A stretch of DNA of 64,000 bases from Acanthochlamys bracteata. Taxonomy: Eukaryota > Streptophyta > Magnoliopsida > Pandanales > Velloziaceae. Of this stretch, positions 36,960-50,469 are shown piece after piece. The stretch spans positions 7,076,463 to 7,140,462 of the forward strand of contig CM034134.1 of the NCBI GenBank assembly GCA_019914995.1. The letters are read 5' to 3'. The position numbers were made by a program, and so were the translations under genes. Every line of letters starts with the position of its first letter. Position 1 is the first letter of the stretch. Under the pieces are notes generated by a model. That model saw nothing but the letters and a program-made list of their open reading frames with translations. It ran no database searches and was not told the origin of the DNA.

Positions 36960-37186
36960 CTAATTAATTTTATAATTTCGCTCAAATTTAAAATATAATA
37001 TAAATTAATAATTTTAATTATTAAATAGATAGATCAAATATGATCTAATTATTAAATAAATTGAATTAAAATTAATAATTTTAATCTATATAAATTTATA
37101 AATTAAATTTAAATTGAACGAATTTGATATGAGTATTAAATAAGTCAATTCAAAACTAACGCTCCAACCAATTTGCCATCCCTACT
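36960..37186. repeat. Family D repeat copy
   Basis: Shares the phrases TTAATTATTAAATAGATAGATC, TAATTTTAATCTATATAAAT and GAACGAATTTGATATGAG with 10905-11060, 57415-57607 and 58045-58250. The right end AATTTGCCATCCCTA suggests a hAT-like terminus. Confidence 0.45.
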
Positions 37187-37645
37187 TTAAGTATGGCCTC
37201 TAGTGCGCTTTAAAACGCTCTTCACTTCTCTGCCATGCTTGAGTTGTTAGGATGGAGATTTCAATGTCGTCCCATCTCTCCTACATTCAACCACATCAAT
37301 TATCAACAGACAACAAAACAACTGATTCATATCTAACACTTCTGTCACATTGCAGGCCGAAGCCACCAACCTGTTTCATTTCAGGTAATCGAAAACGATT
37401 TACAACCGAAGAAACAAGAAAGTTAACCATTACCTTTATCATATGGCAAAACATGCCAACACTATGTACTTCTAACCTTCTATACATCTAAATTCTATAT
37501 ACCCTGTGGCATTGTATGCCCTCATAAATATTCACATCCCGGGAAACTACTGACTACTGATACTATATAAATATAAGGTATGCTTCTGCTGAACAAGGGC
37601 GAAACCCGTGAGGTCAAAAAGATTAGCTGCATGGCGGATATGTAT

Positions 37646-40600
37646 TTACATGCCAGCGATGTTGGTTGTGGTCGAAGTCTTAGGTTCCTGTTTGCACAAA
37701 CAATCCGGAAAAGGATTTTCGTAGAATGCCTCTTCTGAACGGAACCTATCTTTTCCTCTAGTTCCAGAGATGGGGCCTTTTCTCTTTCTGGGAGAACCTT
37801 GCCTGTAAGTCAAAAGCTTTTATCAGATACCTAGAGCAGCGTTACATTGACATCGTAACAAGAAAAAAAAAGACTGCAGATAACCAATTTATAATTGCGT
37901 ACCTTCTTCTGTGTATTTCTACGATCAAGTTAGATAACTTCTTCCCTTCCTTCAATAGTCCCCAGTCCATCTTATCAAACAACTTAACAAGCTCTTTTCT
38001 GTTTTACGGAAGAGAAACAAAAATACATGTTAATTTATCAGTTTCCGTTAGAATAAATTTCTAGACTATAGTACAATTACATTGAGTGATTCCATTCAGC
38101 TACCTGTCAGGAGTGATCGTTTTCCTATGGCCAAGGTAACGCCGATGACCAGCAACAGCTCTTGCCATGTTACCAGAATATGAGGGAATAAATACATCAC
38201 TTTCAACTGATACAATGTAATCCAGTGCTGCCATTTGAGAGGCATAATTGCTAAAAGGTTGCAATTCTTCAGGAGTTGCAAGTTTTTCCTAAACAAAATA
38301 AAGAAATGGTGAGAACATAAAGCTTTGCGAAACTTCACACTCATGAGGCTTTAGCTATATAGAAACGATAGGTCTTGCTATTTTGGGACAACTAAAAAGA
38401 AGTAATGTTTGTAAGTCAAAGCTAATAACTTTCAAGACAGGATAATTACTAAATTTGATAGGGGTGGCTACTTAAACATTAGCATTTTACCTTGCTCAGC
38501 AGTGTAGGAAATCGAGCTTCAAGATCAGCCATATGCAAATCGCCACCAAATATCTCACCAGATGCAATATAGATTGGAGTACTCGATGGATAACCTAGAG
38601 AAGAAAGGAAAATTCCAACCTCCTTCGGAGTCAAAGGACAATAACCTTTAGCTCTTTGTTCTTGAGGATCAATTTCCTTTACTTTCCAGTATGTAATGTT
38701 CTCTCTGGAATAACAAGAAGGTGGTTCAGAAGAGATTTTTAACATAATGGGTCAGACATGTTTGGATAACTCATATAGCTGCCAGCATTCTCACCTTATC
38801 TGTGTTAGCTCATCAGCTTCTGCTGGAGAAAGATCATGCGTACATCCACTAAAAGCAAGCATATCTTTTTCATACCGCAAATGCAGAGCAATATATGGAC
38901 CATATGCTCTCATTCTTTGTACCACTAACTGTAAGCAGAAACTGCCTTTAGATTTGAGAAGCGCACGAGGATCATTTTTATAAAAAAAAAGTCTTACTTT
39001 TCCTAGAGCTTCAATCTGGGGAGAAAATCGAAGAGCCTCATAGAAAGCACGGCAGCGAAGCTTTTGAATGTCTGGTGGTAAATTGTTATTTGCAAGACGG
39101 GAATCTGACTTTGCAGCTCTAATAACCTACAAAAAAAAAACTGGCTTGATCACTTTATAGATTGGTGTACAAAACTTAAGTACAGAAAGATATATAATGC
39201 CAAGCCGTCCTTCATAGAAGCCATTGAAGAGCACCTTATAATCATCCCATAAGCCTGCAATCTCATTTTCATAATATTCAACCCCAGACCAACTTGTAAA
39301 ATATTTGACAGCTTTTGTTGTTTTCGCCAATTCTTTTGGTAGTTTCTTAATAATTTTCACATCATTCTCTAGAGACTGGATGAAATGTTCTACATCAAAG
39401 ACATCTGAAAAGTTGCTGCACACAATAATTCAATATTAGATAATATCTGCAAATTAAAAAATAATAATAACTAAATAAAGGGAGTACACCTTAATAAGAA
39501 AACCTATACAAAGGCAGGAGAACAAGGGTACCTTGTATCTTGCCAAAATGATTGCTTATCGAGCTTTGGAATTACAAGGGTGGCATTCAAAATTCGGGCA
39601 ACAGCGACCATGTCACATATCTGTCGAAAACAAGGTTGAGCCAAATGAGAATACTGAAATTGAGAATTTTCTTTTTATCATTACATGTTGGTAGATAATA
39701 GGTCTACTACATTACTTAAATAAAGTTATTACATACTAGATCCTTCTTTATGACAAGCTTCATGAGAACCAATTGTCTCATAACCAGCTTAAACAATGTT
39801 AAGCTCTCTGGGTATTTTACTTGGTCTAAAAATTGTTCTGAGAAAATAATCAAGCTAAAGAAGTTTGTTAAGAATGTTCCTTCTTTGCAAACGGTAAACG
39901 CAGGGCATAGTGAATGTTACTTAGGTATTACATTGTAGATTGAAATATATGATCAATCCTAATTTAGCAAAGAATTTTATCCAAAAACATGCATAATTAA
40001 GGTATCACGACTACTTACCCCTGCACGCATCTGGTTCAAGCCACCATTTGCATGAACCAGAAGATAACCTCTTGATTCTGGATGTGCTGAAATCAGTAGA
40101 CATATTAAAATTTGGTTGAGCCATCCATGCATTAGTGAACTTTAGGAACATGAAACACTATTTGAACTAGGCCATTTAGAATCCTTACGCAAGTAAGATT
40201 TGCTGGGTTCCACGCATGGACCAAAATCACGGTTGGGGGGAGGCTTCCACAGCTTCTCAAAATCCAATGTCGCATTAGAACTGTCCAGCTGGTAATTAAA
40301 AAAGTAAGGACAACGAAGAGGTCTATCTGCTTCAAGTTGCCATATAACTAAAGCAAATGATGAAATACATGAGCAATTTTATTGCAGCGAGAATTTAGAA
40401 AAATAAATAGCTAACAAACTTTTCAAAACTTGATCTTAAATATCACCTATGCGATTTGAGGATATTGCTTTAGGGTCTAATGAACACATAGAATCCAAGC
40501 AAATATGAGCGAACTGACAGTTATTTCTACAATGAGAGTAAGAGAGTGATATCACAACTAAGCAACCATTTACAGATAATGTCAATCTGGATTGAAGACT

Positions 40601-42237
40601 TGTTTGCAGAGAAAGTGAAAACTCAAGCTTTAGAGTCTGATCAACACATAGAATCCAAGCAAAGATGAGTGATCTGACAGTTACCTATTCCGAGAGTAAG
40701 AAAGTGATATCCAAGCTAAGCAAATATTTCTGGATAACATCTATCCAAAGCAGAATTGAACTTGTTTGCAGAGAAAGTGAAAACTCAAGCATTAGGAAAC
40801 CTAGTCTTTGCTTTCAATTCCCATAGGCAGTCATGGGAAAACGTAAAATCCCAGATAGGAAGATTGAAAGCAACTAATGCAAGCGAGTGCAACTAGTGCA
40901 GCTTGATTATTTGCTGCTATTCTTAAACATAATAATTTTGCTACCTTACCTACTAGAATCAAACATTAGTCTAGCAGATTATTGGTATTCAAACCAAGAA
41001 AATGAAAAAAAAAAACTTTTTGCTTGCTAATCACCTTCGTTGAAGTAGGCTGCTTAGACAGCTTTGGCGGTGCAAGCTCCTGCATCCAGCTCAGCTCACC
41101 ATTCAAGCCCCAATATCCAATCTCCTGCTGCTGCACAGTTAATTCCAACTTGTTTGTTTAAAAAAGGTAGCAGAAATAGCTAACTTCACTTTCAAGATTT
41201 TGCATTAATTAAACAACAATAACATATTAAATAAACAGTAAAATGGAGGAAGGTGTCGTCCAAGCCATTCTTAAATTCATGACCTTAAATTTCATGAAAA
41301 TTGAGAACTTGAAATTTCACTTAAGAAGAAACCAACCATGCATCTCCAATTTTGTAGAAAAAGGAGGAGTAGACCTAAACCATAACATTGAAAACATGGT
41401 AAAAAATGAAAAATACTAAAAGCAAGACATTGCAAGTATGCTCTCCAAACAATTGACATACTAATCAAACAAAAATTTACATGTGTTTCTTGTGTTCAAA
41501 CCACACTATCAGCCTATACTACAGCTCATTGGATATATGAAACACTCAACCCAGGAAGATTCATTTCTTTGTATGTGAAGCGGGTAATTAAAACCAAAGA
41601 CAAGAACATATTCCAATTGTCTAGCCCAAGTCATAAACAAGGATGGGAACGGCAATTCAAGCCAAACTCTTTAACAAGCAACAAAACAAGTAAAATTGTT
41701 ACGATACCAAAATTTTTCGCCTTTATCTGAAGTAAAAGGAGAAGACGAAACTTACTGGAATTCAAACAAAAACCAAAATTTTGAGATAGTAGGAAAACTG
41801 CAACAATACAATCCAAATTCCACCAAACACGAAACAATCATTCAATAACAACCCATGCTCCGGTCTACAACTATTCACAAGTAGAAATGCAAAATGCCAA
41901 ATTGCTACCAAATATACGAATCAAATTTTCATATAGAAAGAACACAAATTGTTTATTAGTACAAGCAATTAATCACAATCACAAGGAGGAAAAAAAAACC
42001 AACCACCGAATTTTATTGAAAAATAAATCAAACACCCCAACATTTTCTGTCTAAATCCTACCGAAATATTCACAGGCAAAATTAAATAACAAAACAAAGA
42101 TAAACCTTCCGGAGCTTGGCCGGTACAGCGGAAGGCAATACGTTTACGGCGAGCAACGCAACGAGAGCTATGGAGCCAATGGCGCAAGTTAGCACACACC
42201 TCACCGTCGACAATCTTATCCTTCTCCTCTGCTGCAT
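37646..42237 (-). CDS. O-fucosyltransferase family (GT106, RRT-like) Golgi glycosyltransferase
   Basis: Twelve exons on minus: 42106-42237, 41035-41130, 40189-40288, 40019-40086, 39532-39620, 39235-39415, 38998-39126, 38795-38928, 38491-38704, 38104-38288, 37903-37998, 37646-37802. They sum to 1581 bases, 526 residues, in consistent phase. Residues 1-12 are basic ([12 protein letters not shown]) and about 13-36 form a single membrane anchor, giving type II Golgi topology. Family blocks follow: [106 protein letters not shown] and [12 protein letters not shown]. The R of HLRYEKDM lies in the conserved sugar-nucleotide-binding motif. Close relatives include RRT rhamnosyltransferases of pectin RG-I, so the substrate could be rhamnose or fucose; I do not choose. 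The family is certain. Confidence 0.95.
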
Positions 42238-42238
42238 C

Positions 42239-42885
42239 TCTCTCTCTCTCTCTCTCTCGCTCTCTCTCCCTCTCTCTCAGAACTACAACAGCACCGGACC
42301 AAATCAAAAAAGCTACTTTCTCTATAAAAATTCCATCTTTTTGCTTTCTATCATTAGCCGGTTTGCGTTTTTTTCCTCCCCTCTATCTCTAAACCCAAAA
42401 CAAAACAAGATCAAATTAAAAAATCTTTTTTTTTTGGGCTTTCTTCCTTCCTTCCCCTTGTTGTTCCTATCTCTACAAAAACTTAATAAAACTCAACCTT
42501 ACGGTTCCTCCCACGATAAAAACTAAATTTTATTTTCCTTCTCTCGCTACAAAAACTCCAATCTTTCGATTGTTTTAACCCTCTAAACCCACAACAACAG
42601 AAGATCGAAACAAAAAACCTCTTCTCCTTCCTCCGTTGTTTTTCTTTCTACAAAAATTCAATCTCTCGATTCCTCTCACTATAAAAACTCGATCTTTTAG
42701 TTTTCTCTTCCTATAAACTTCAATCTATTTCCTTTCTCTCACCACAAAAATTCAATCTTTTTTTTGTTCTCTCTCTCTCTTTAGAAAAACAGCATAGGAT
42801 CAATCAATCAATCAATCAAGAACAAACAACACGGTCGAGAAGAAAGAAAGAAAGAAACGAAAGAAAGAAAGAAAGAAACATGTGG
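42239..42885 (-). promoter_or_regulatory. Repetitive leader/proximal promoter of the O-fucosyltransferase gene
   Basis: Directly upstream of the ATG lies a TC/GA microsatellite (42239-42278, TCTCTC in plus sense). Several imperfect units of about 50 bases follow, built on CTACAAAAATTCAATCTCTCGATT, up to about 42780. A TCAA microsatellite is near 42801-42823 and an AAAG/GAAA run near 42840-42880. In minus sense this is a GA-rich leader, which is common in plant 5' untranslated regions. The transcription start is not determined. Confidence 0.55.
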
Positions 42886-43452
42886 ATGTGTGTGCGCTTA
42901 TCTCATGAGGCAAAAGACGGGACAAGCATTTATACACCGCCTACTACTACTACTACTTCCTTTCCATTTCCAACTCATGAACGGAATGAATCAAAGAAAA
43001 AAATATTTTTTTTGTCCCTATGAAATTTCAAATTTTTGGTTATACATGTAATATTTAGAAAATTCTACTTTCTATAACTATTTTGATGTATATCAACAAT
43101 TTAATAAATAATTATTAATTTTAAAGTTTTTATTAATTATGTATTGATAGTCAATTCTAATGAGATTTTTGGATAAAATTAATATAAAAAATAATATTAT
43201 TTTGCATATATAAAATTAGTTATAAATAAATTAAGTACATTATGATATTAGAATGCACTTTAAAAATAAATTATAACATTTTTATGAAAAAAAAGAAAAC
43301 GTCCATATGAAACCTTTGATCTTAAAATTATAATTATAGTAACTCTAATTTCTATTTTTAAATTTTAGTTTCTTAAAAATTTTAAATGGCAATTGCGTAA
43401 ATCAAACGAATATAAATTGTTTACCGTTTCCGACGACTGTAGTATTCATGAT

Positions 43453-43568
43453 CACGTGCTACTTTTAACGGGTCCAATTATTTTTCACAACTAGGCCTAA
43501 TAAGAAACCTATTTGCACTATAATCCCACAAAACATTTATTTAATTTTATGTGATTTTCCGACACGTG
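43453..43568. promoter_or_regulatory. Two G-box/ABRE-like sites upstream of the O-fucosyltransferase gene
   Basis: CACGTG occurs at 43453-43458 and at 43563-43568. The second lies in ACACGTGGC, a full abscisic-acid-response-element consensus. They are about 1.2-1.3 kb upstream of the minus-strand ATG at 42237. Motif presence is certain, function is inferred. Confidence 0.35.
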
Positions 43569-44364
43569 GCAATTTCTTGTCAGAAGAACTTGAGACCCCA
43601 AATTAATTAATTATAGCCTTGTATCAATTTTTAAAATTTTTTTTGATAACTCCCTTTTATATTTATTTAATAAACAATTAGTTTATATATTATTAAATAT
43701 TAATTTTAATTTTGTTTAATATATATTTTAGAAAAAATTTATTTCTAACAAAATGAATGCAAAAGACATTGGTCTTAGTGCCTAGGCATTAAGATTTGCC
43801 AACAAGGCAAAAAGAGACCAAAAGTTAAGATTAAAATTAATTATTGTTGTTAAAGGGAACATTGTTTCGCACTTCAGGTAACAAATATATAGATTTGTAT
43901 TTAGGTCCAAGAAAATTGTTATTTATTATATTTAGACTCATACAATGATGTTATTCTTATAATAAATGTTGTTGATATATAAATATTTGCGAAGGACGTG
44001 TTTCAATTGTCCGAAAGTTTAATTTTTTTCGTCAGAATTAGAATTCTGAAGAGTTCATAATTTTATTTATACAAAAAATTGAAGATTACAATTCCACACA
44101 CAAAACTCAAATTCTAACTTTTTTATTTAGACACTTCCCAATGTAGTTTTATTTTTAATTTCTAACTCATTTTTAAAAATAATTGAAACATAAAAATAAA
44201 CTCCACTTTCAACCTATTTAAAAAAAAAACTTCACTTTTTATTTTTCACTCACGCAAACTCAATTACGGATATTTAAAACATGCCCTAATAAGCATCAAT
44301 GTGTATGTTTTTATTGATCAATAAAAACTAGCAATCATATCAAGATAACAGAAAAAAATATAGT

Positions 44365-45118
44365 ATGCGTATATATAGTTACTCAAACAACAAAATTTTA
44401 AAAAATTATTTGCAGTATTTTGGTTGTATTGATATAATATATTCTAAAAAAAGAATTAAGATGGAGAGCACCACAAAAATATTCGCAATTTCGGGTGCAC
44501 CAAGTCGAGAAGTGCTAAAAGAAATTATGCAACCTCCAATTTGCGAATATATAGAAATTTTAATTGGAGGAATATAATTATGATAAAAAAACGTTTTTAT
44601 AAGTCCAAAAGTAATTATAAATTACAAGAAAAAATTATTTATTGTATTGTTAACATTCTTTTATGTTGTTAAAAATGTATCTAAAATAATTTTGATGTAT
44701 TAAAGGAAAATGCGTATATATAGTTAACTCGAAATAACGAATTAAATCGAATTATTTCAGTATTTTGATTGTTTCGATATAACATACTCTATATAAAAGG
44801 ATTAAAATATTTAGGAGTGCTTTTCAATTCTATTAATTCACTCATTTTATTTCATATTTTCAGTATTCTTACTATAACATTTTAGAAAAAAATTCTATGT
44901 CGTATTATCGTTATTATTATTTTAAATAAAAATAGGGTTTAAAAAAATGAAATATTTTTTATTATAAAATAATTTTTACTTCATAAACAATTTCTAATGG
45001 ATGCAAACAATTATTTCTGAAGAATATTTGGCGATTTGGTTTTGGATGCACAAGTCAAAAAGTGCTAAAAACTATTATGAAGCTCCAACTTGCAAATACT
45101 TAAAAAATTAATTGCAGG
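44365..45118. repeat. Tandem duplication with an insertion in the second copy
   Basis: Copy 1 is about 44365-44575. Copy 2 begins at 44710 with the same ATGCGTATATATAGTTA text and continues to about 44812. It resumes at 45023 (ATATTTGGCGATTTGG, GTGCTAAAA, ATTATG, CTCCAA, TTGC) after about 210 bases of unrelated AT-rich DNA. The interruption has MITE-like ends (GAGTGCTTTTCAATTC and CATAAACAATTTCTAATGGATGC). Copy 1 is uninterrupted. Confidence 0.6.
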
Positions 45119-45865
45119 GTGTTTAATATAAGTGTGTTGTGAGTTTCAAAGTACTGATGTCTAAAAAAAATTAGAAAAACTAATTTTTGATGTACGGAAA
45201 TCTATGCTGAGCAAAAATACTCAACTGCATGCTTATAATTGTATTAAAAAATATATAAATAAAAAAATTGAAACTGAAGTTTCGTATGTGAAAATAGAAT
45301 TCTGAATTATTTGTGTAATTGAAACATAAAAACCATTCAGAACTCAAAATTTGACCCAAAAAAATAAAATTACGTGTATTTGAAACACGCTTATATAAAA
45401 AACATTCAGAATAAAATTTATTTCTAAAAATATAAATTACTAATATATATATGAGATTATTTTTAAAATAATTTGTTGCTCGGAAGAAGCTGTATTTTGT
45501 GCACATAAAAATAATTTCTTATTTACTAAAAAATCACTTTTAATTATTTTTTATTATAAAAATAATATAAAAAATTACTTTTAATTTATTTTTAAATAAA
45601 ACATATATTATTTTTAATAATAATAGTTTTAAAAATTTATTTCTAAAGTCAAAAGAACAAACTCTAAATTAGTATGAATGTAGAAAAGGTATTTTTAGAA
45701 GATATTTGTAGAAAACATATTATTAATAATGCATTAGAGTAATTCTATTAAATACGAAATGTTCGTATTTGTCTTAAACATTATTGTATCACTAAAACGT
45801 GTTTAGATAGTTGTTAGTGAGTCAAGGTCAATAAGAAAACATGAGTCATGCCTTTGGATTTCCTA

Positions 45866-46081
45866 AGTCCGTGTTTTTATTTTAATGTAAGCTTATTTTT
45901 TTCAGAAATAAATTTAAAAGATAAATTTTAAAATATTTAATAAAATAAAATTTTATATTTATTTTATATTATAAATAAATTTCAAAATTAAATTTCAAAA
46001 TTTTTTTTAATATATTAATTATTTTATATTAAAATTGAGTTTTAAAAAAATGAGCTCGAAAGAATCAGTAAATAAGCCCTA
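45866..46081. repeat. Diverged family B-like MITE
   Basis: Left end AGTCCGTGTTTTTATTTT, right end reversed AGGGCTTATTTACTG. The AT-rich interior has AAATTTAAAAGATAAATTTTAA, comparable with 32658-32918. No clear duplication. Confidence 0.4.
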
Positions 46082-47130
46082 AAAAGAAAATGACACTCAA
46101 TTCATAACAACTAAAGTTGCCCTCAATTAATAAACAAGATAATCTTTTGCCTTTATGTATCTTTCCAAATAGCTATCAACCATTAATTTTCATTAAACTA
46201 TGTTTTTACATATTGAAAACAAATAATAGACTTTCAAAATATGGACTGCAGTACTAAGTGGATGTTGAAAATATTTATAAAATAGAATTGTTTGAAATAA
46301 AAAATTTTAAAATTTATTATAAAGTAAATTATTTTTTGATAAAAGTAAATAATATAAAATTTTATGACGTAAAATTTTTAATATTTTATAAATTTTAATT
46401 TTTTTATAAAATATAATAAAATATTTATTAAAAATCTGCTTTTTAATAAGTTATTTTGAAAGTGAATTTTTTCTATTGAATTCACTTTTGAGTAACTCAA
46501 ATATTTCTTTTTATCAATTATCTTCACAATTTATTTTTTAAATTTATTTTATAAAATTTGTTTTCTGAAAATCATAAGCCATGAATTTATTTATAAGTCA
46601 CTTATCAACGAGAAACAGTGAGTTCTAGAAAGTTAGAAATCCACTAGTTTGTTGGTTTTTTAGACACAAATTAAGAGAACGTTTGAGATTATTTTTTTAT
46701 ATTTTCAAAATATATTATTTTATATTTTAAAATAAAATTTAAAATTTAGAAAAGATAAAAAACTTATATAATAAATTTTATTATTATTTAATATTATTAT
46801 TTATTAATAATAAAATTTATTTAAATTAAAATAAAAATATTTTTTGTTTCCAAAAGAATTATTAAAAGAATTTCTAAACGGACCTAAGCAGCTTATAAAA
46901 GTTAAACACCTCCCACATGTTCGCTGATTATTTGTTGATTCAAATGAAAGGAAGTGGCAAAACAAAAGAAGAAACATCCATCCAAAGCTAGGTGATTCAC
47001 AGAAATAAAAATTTTAAAAATAATTTCTTAAAACAATTATAATTTAGAATTAATAATCTTATAAATTAAATATAAAAAATTATTCAAAGTAAATTGTTTT
47101 ATTAAAGTCATTTTCTTGTAAATAATTACG

Positions 47131-47382
47131 GTGCATTTGGCTTTTCATTTCGCAACAGAATTTTTTAATTTTTTATTTCAAATTTTTTAATACATATTTT
47201 ATAAATATTTAAAAATTTTATTTAAAATATAAAAATTATATAAAAAATTTTACGTAATAAAATTTTTTATTACATATTTTTATTATTTTTTTAAAAATAA
47301 AAAAATTAAATTTATTTTTTAAAAAATAAAAATAATATTTATTTAAAAAAAACTGTATTTTATAAACAATTTCAAACACAAC
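47131..47382. repeat. Family A-like MITE
   Basis: Left end GTGCATTTGGCTTTTC, right end CAATTTCAAACACA (reversed TGTGTTTGAAATTG). The interior shares TTTAATACATATTTTATAAA and TACGTAATAAAATTTTTTATTAC with other copies. Confidence 0.5.
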
Positions 47383-48367
47383 CTATTAAGCTCTAATAAT
47401 TCATTGATCGTAAAGCCCTAACTCCAATCATCACATAATACTTCACAAGACTTCGGCTGGCTAGTGGTGCATTCAAATTTTTATTCATCATTTTTAAACG
47501 CCATCTTTGAATTTTAGTCGTCTTTCAAATCTCGCTAAAATAAAAGAAGTATTTTGAAGTGTTTATAAATAAAAAAATTTCGTAATTTTTTCAAATTTCG
47601 CTAAATTTTTAGCCGTCGCTTTTTAAAATTATTTTAAATAATCTTTATATTTAATTTATTTTTAAAATTTTATTTTTAAAAATTACTTCCTTAAAAAAAT
47701 ATACCCTAAATTATTTGGGTTTTACCTTACTCATAAAAAAAAGATATTTTATTTCTTTGTAATAAGAGATAATTAATCTAATGTAAATATAGAATAGTTA
47801 ACTCGTAGTATAAAAAGAATTCAAAAAATTCTAGTCACAATTTTTGGATAGAACTTCTTGGATAAAGCATTCCTTGCTTCCATCCATGTCTTTTCTTCTG
47901 ACAAAATTTTTTTGGTTTTTATTTTATTATTATTATTTTTCATAGATTGCATCAATGATAACCTTAGAGGAATGTTTGCCAACTTATTTTGTATTTTTAT
48001 TTATGATTTCGTTTTCCAAAATTTGAAAGTACTATATACTTTTTAAAATTTTTAAAAATATATAAATTAATATGCTATAGAATCATTAAATATATGTAGA
48101 CTTTCTGTATCTAAATAAATAGCAAATTAGTTTCTTAAAACTTTATTAAAATTTTTTCTCTAATTTTTTAAAAGCAATTTCAAATTTGCCCTGAGTTTTT
48201 CTCGAAAAGGAAAAGAAAAGAAAAGCAAGAATCAAGAAATTAAAGCACACTTCATATTAAATAATAGCTAAGATGAGTTTTGTTTTTTTGCTTTAGTTCT
48301 TTGATACTAAATCTTTTGGGTGCGAATTAAGTATTGAATAATACCAAATACACTTTTTTTTTTTAAG

Positions 48368-48611
48368 GCGCTTGGCGGGTGCTTAGAATTTTTTTAAAAC
48401 GAAAGTTATTTTTATTTTTTAAAAAAATAAATTCTTTTTTTTATTTTAAAAAAAATAATAAAAATATATAATAAAAAAATTTTATTACGTAAAATTATTC
48501 TATATTTTATAAATTTTTAAATAAAATTTTTAAATATTTATAAAATATATATTAAAAAATATAAAATAAAAAATTAAAAAGAAGCGTTTGCGAAACGCAA
48601 TCTCAAATACC
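48368..48611. repeat. Family A MITE
   Basis: Left end GCGCTTGGCGGGTGC, right end GCAATCTCAAATAC. The interior has ATTACGTAAAATTATTCTATA and AAATTTTTAAATAAAATTTTTA, shared with 15088 and 22890. Confidence 0.55.
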
Positions 48612-49500
48612 CCATTAAATATGTACATGGACACCTTGAGAAACATTTGATTCTGATTTATTTCTTAAAATTTTTAATGTAAACCAGCAACTATCAACTC
48701 ATTTTCATCAGACTTTGCAAATTTAAAAAAACTCTCAGAATTTATATCAAGAAACCTCTACCAAATTTGAACCAATATTCTTATACATCTTTATGATGTG
48801 TTTATGAAGAACGAATGCTTTCGGAAACGGGTGATGAGAATTGAGAAGTGATTGTAATGCAACAAAAAGCTCTAACAGATAATTTCAATAACAAAAAAAA
48901 TATTATTACTAATATAAAAATAATAGAGATAATTTTAATTATTTTGTTGATTCTAAAAATATTAGAATAAAAAGCTTCTAATATTCCGTTGATTCTACAG
49001 AATATTAGAATAATTAAACATCAAAGTTCGTTGTTTCTTAAATAATTCGAACCATAATAAAGAGAAAAAAAAACTCTCAAATTTTATTAAACTCCAAATC
49101 TCCTCCTCCTATAATCATACTTACACGCATATAAATAAACTCATAATCTATAAAATTCCTAGTGAAATACAACTTCAAACTCTAAATAGTTTTAATTCTA
49201 ATAAAACACTAGAATTTATTATGACCAAGACTTTTAGTATAACTAAAACTCTGTACCAGCTTGACAAATACTGCATCAGATTGTAAGAGTTTTATTGAAA
49301 TATTCAACATCGAAAAAGTGAACCTTAAAGATTAAAATTCTACTTGAAGGGCGCAGCTCATACACTACAAATTTCAATACAACTCAAAACTTTAAGCCAA
49401 TAAATTTTAAAATTCTCTAATATATTATGACTCTTTTTATCTTATCTATACTCGATATTCAATATAGAGCTAATCCAACTCACTTTTAATACCCAACATA

Positions 49501-50469
49501 TTTGTAGTCCTTCAACTTCAAAGTCAGTGTGCAGAATTCTAGAGAATAACCTTCCCTTCCCTCTTCCCCTAGATCATCTATACTATACATTCCAACTTGC
49601 ATACCTGAATATTACCTGATTGTGAAGCAATTGAACTCTCTTCATGCATTTTCCTGCTCCTGCATTTCTGAATAACAATGCATGCTATGAGGTCAATTCT
49701 TAGAAAATTTTCAGAACCACACATCAACAGCAACCATGGTAACTTTACCTATTCAGATACCCGAGAAGTTGTATACATATTTGAAACATCAAGATCTTCA
49801 AACGATGAATCTACTAAGAAATCACATAAGAGTGGCACGTGTGACCAATCAAAATAGTCGTTCACCATCGAATGAGTGTTTTACAGAACTCCAAATATTG
49901 TGAAAAAGAAAATAACATACAAAAGTCAACCATGTAAGTTTTGCATTACAAAAATTACTATGCTCAGAAACAGGCAGCTTCTTTTGGAGATCAAGGGTTG
50001 GCCAGATTACTTGCCAACTGCTAAGCAAATTTAAGAATACATTGACGCATCAAAATAAAATATCTTAAACAACTTCAACTCCCGGCATCATATATTACCT
50101 CCCAAAAAAATGTAAAAAATCAATGAGATTACATTATCTACCCCAAAAAAAGGGCACCTCTAGATCAGTGTTAAAATTCTTTACACACACAGACAAAAAA
50201 AAAGAGAAAAAAGAAAGAAGATAGAATAGCTAGCTCACAAGTCACAAATGCTAGAAAAGAAAAACTAACTCTCCTTTCTCGATAATAGTGATAAAAATGT
50301 ACAACAGCACCACCACACCCAACACTAAATGACACAAAATTACAACTGGCTTCACATGATCACACCTCAATGTTACTTCAGTAAAGCACGTATTGACATG
50401 AAAACAATCAAATAATTGGCTATATCTACTGCACTTGTATCTACAAAGGGGATTAACTTATGGTAGATA
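49501..50469. other. 3' region of the SCAI gene
   Basis: Less AT-rich than the desert to its left, and likely to hold the 3' untranslated part of the SCAI homologue (minus), possibly down to about 50100. No separate coding region recognised. Confidence 0.4.

Larger units (their letters stand above)
35451..37645. other. Intergenic region with MITE-like repeats
   Basis: Upstream of FOLT1 the DNA is AT-rich, with an ATT/TTA microsatellite at about 35797-35832. MITE-like blocks occur near 36248-36470 (family A, ends ...TTTCAAACGC) and 36511-36775 (family B-like). A family D segment at 36960-37186 ends AATTTGCCATCCCTA. About 37200-37645 is probably 3' untranslated sequence of the O-fucosyltransferase gene. 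No gene seen. Confidence 0.5.
42886..49500. other. Gene-poor repeat desert
   Basis: About 6.6 kb of AT-rich DNA without a credible gene. It contains a 345-base-spaced duplication at 44365-45118, a family B-like segment near 45866-46081 and family A-like segments near 46680-46890, 47131-47382 and 48368-48611. Short open frames here (for example 44365-44577 and 45180-45506) have no protein-like features. Confidence 0.6.

Noticed and set aside
44365-44577. 70-codon open frame on plus in the desert
   Set aside because: It falls in a duplicated repeat whose second copy does not keep the frame.
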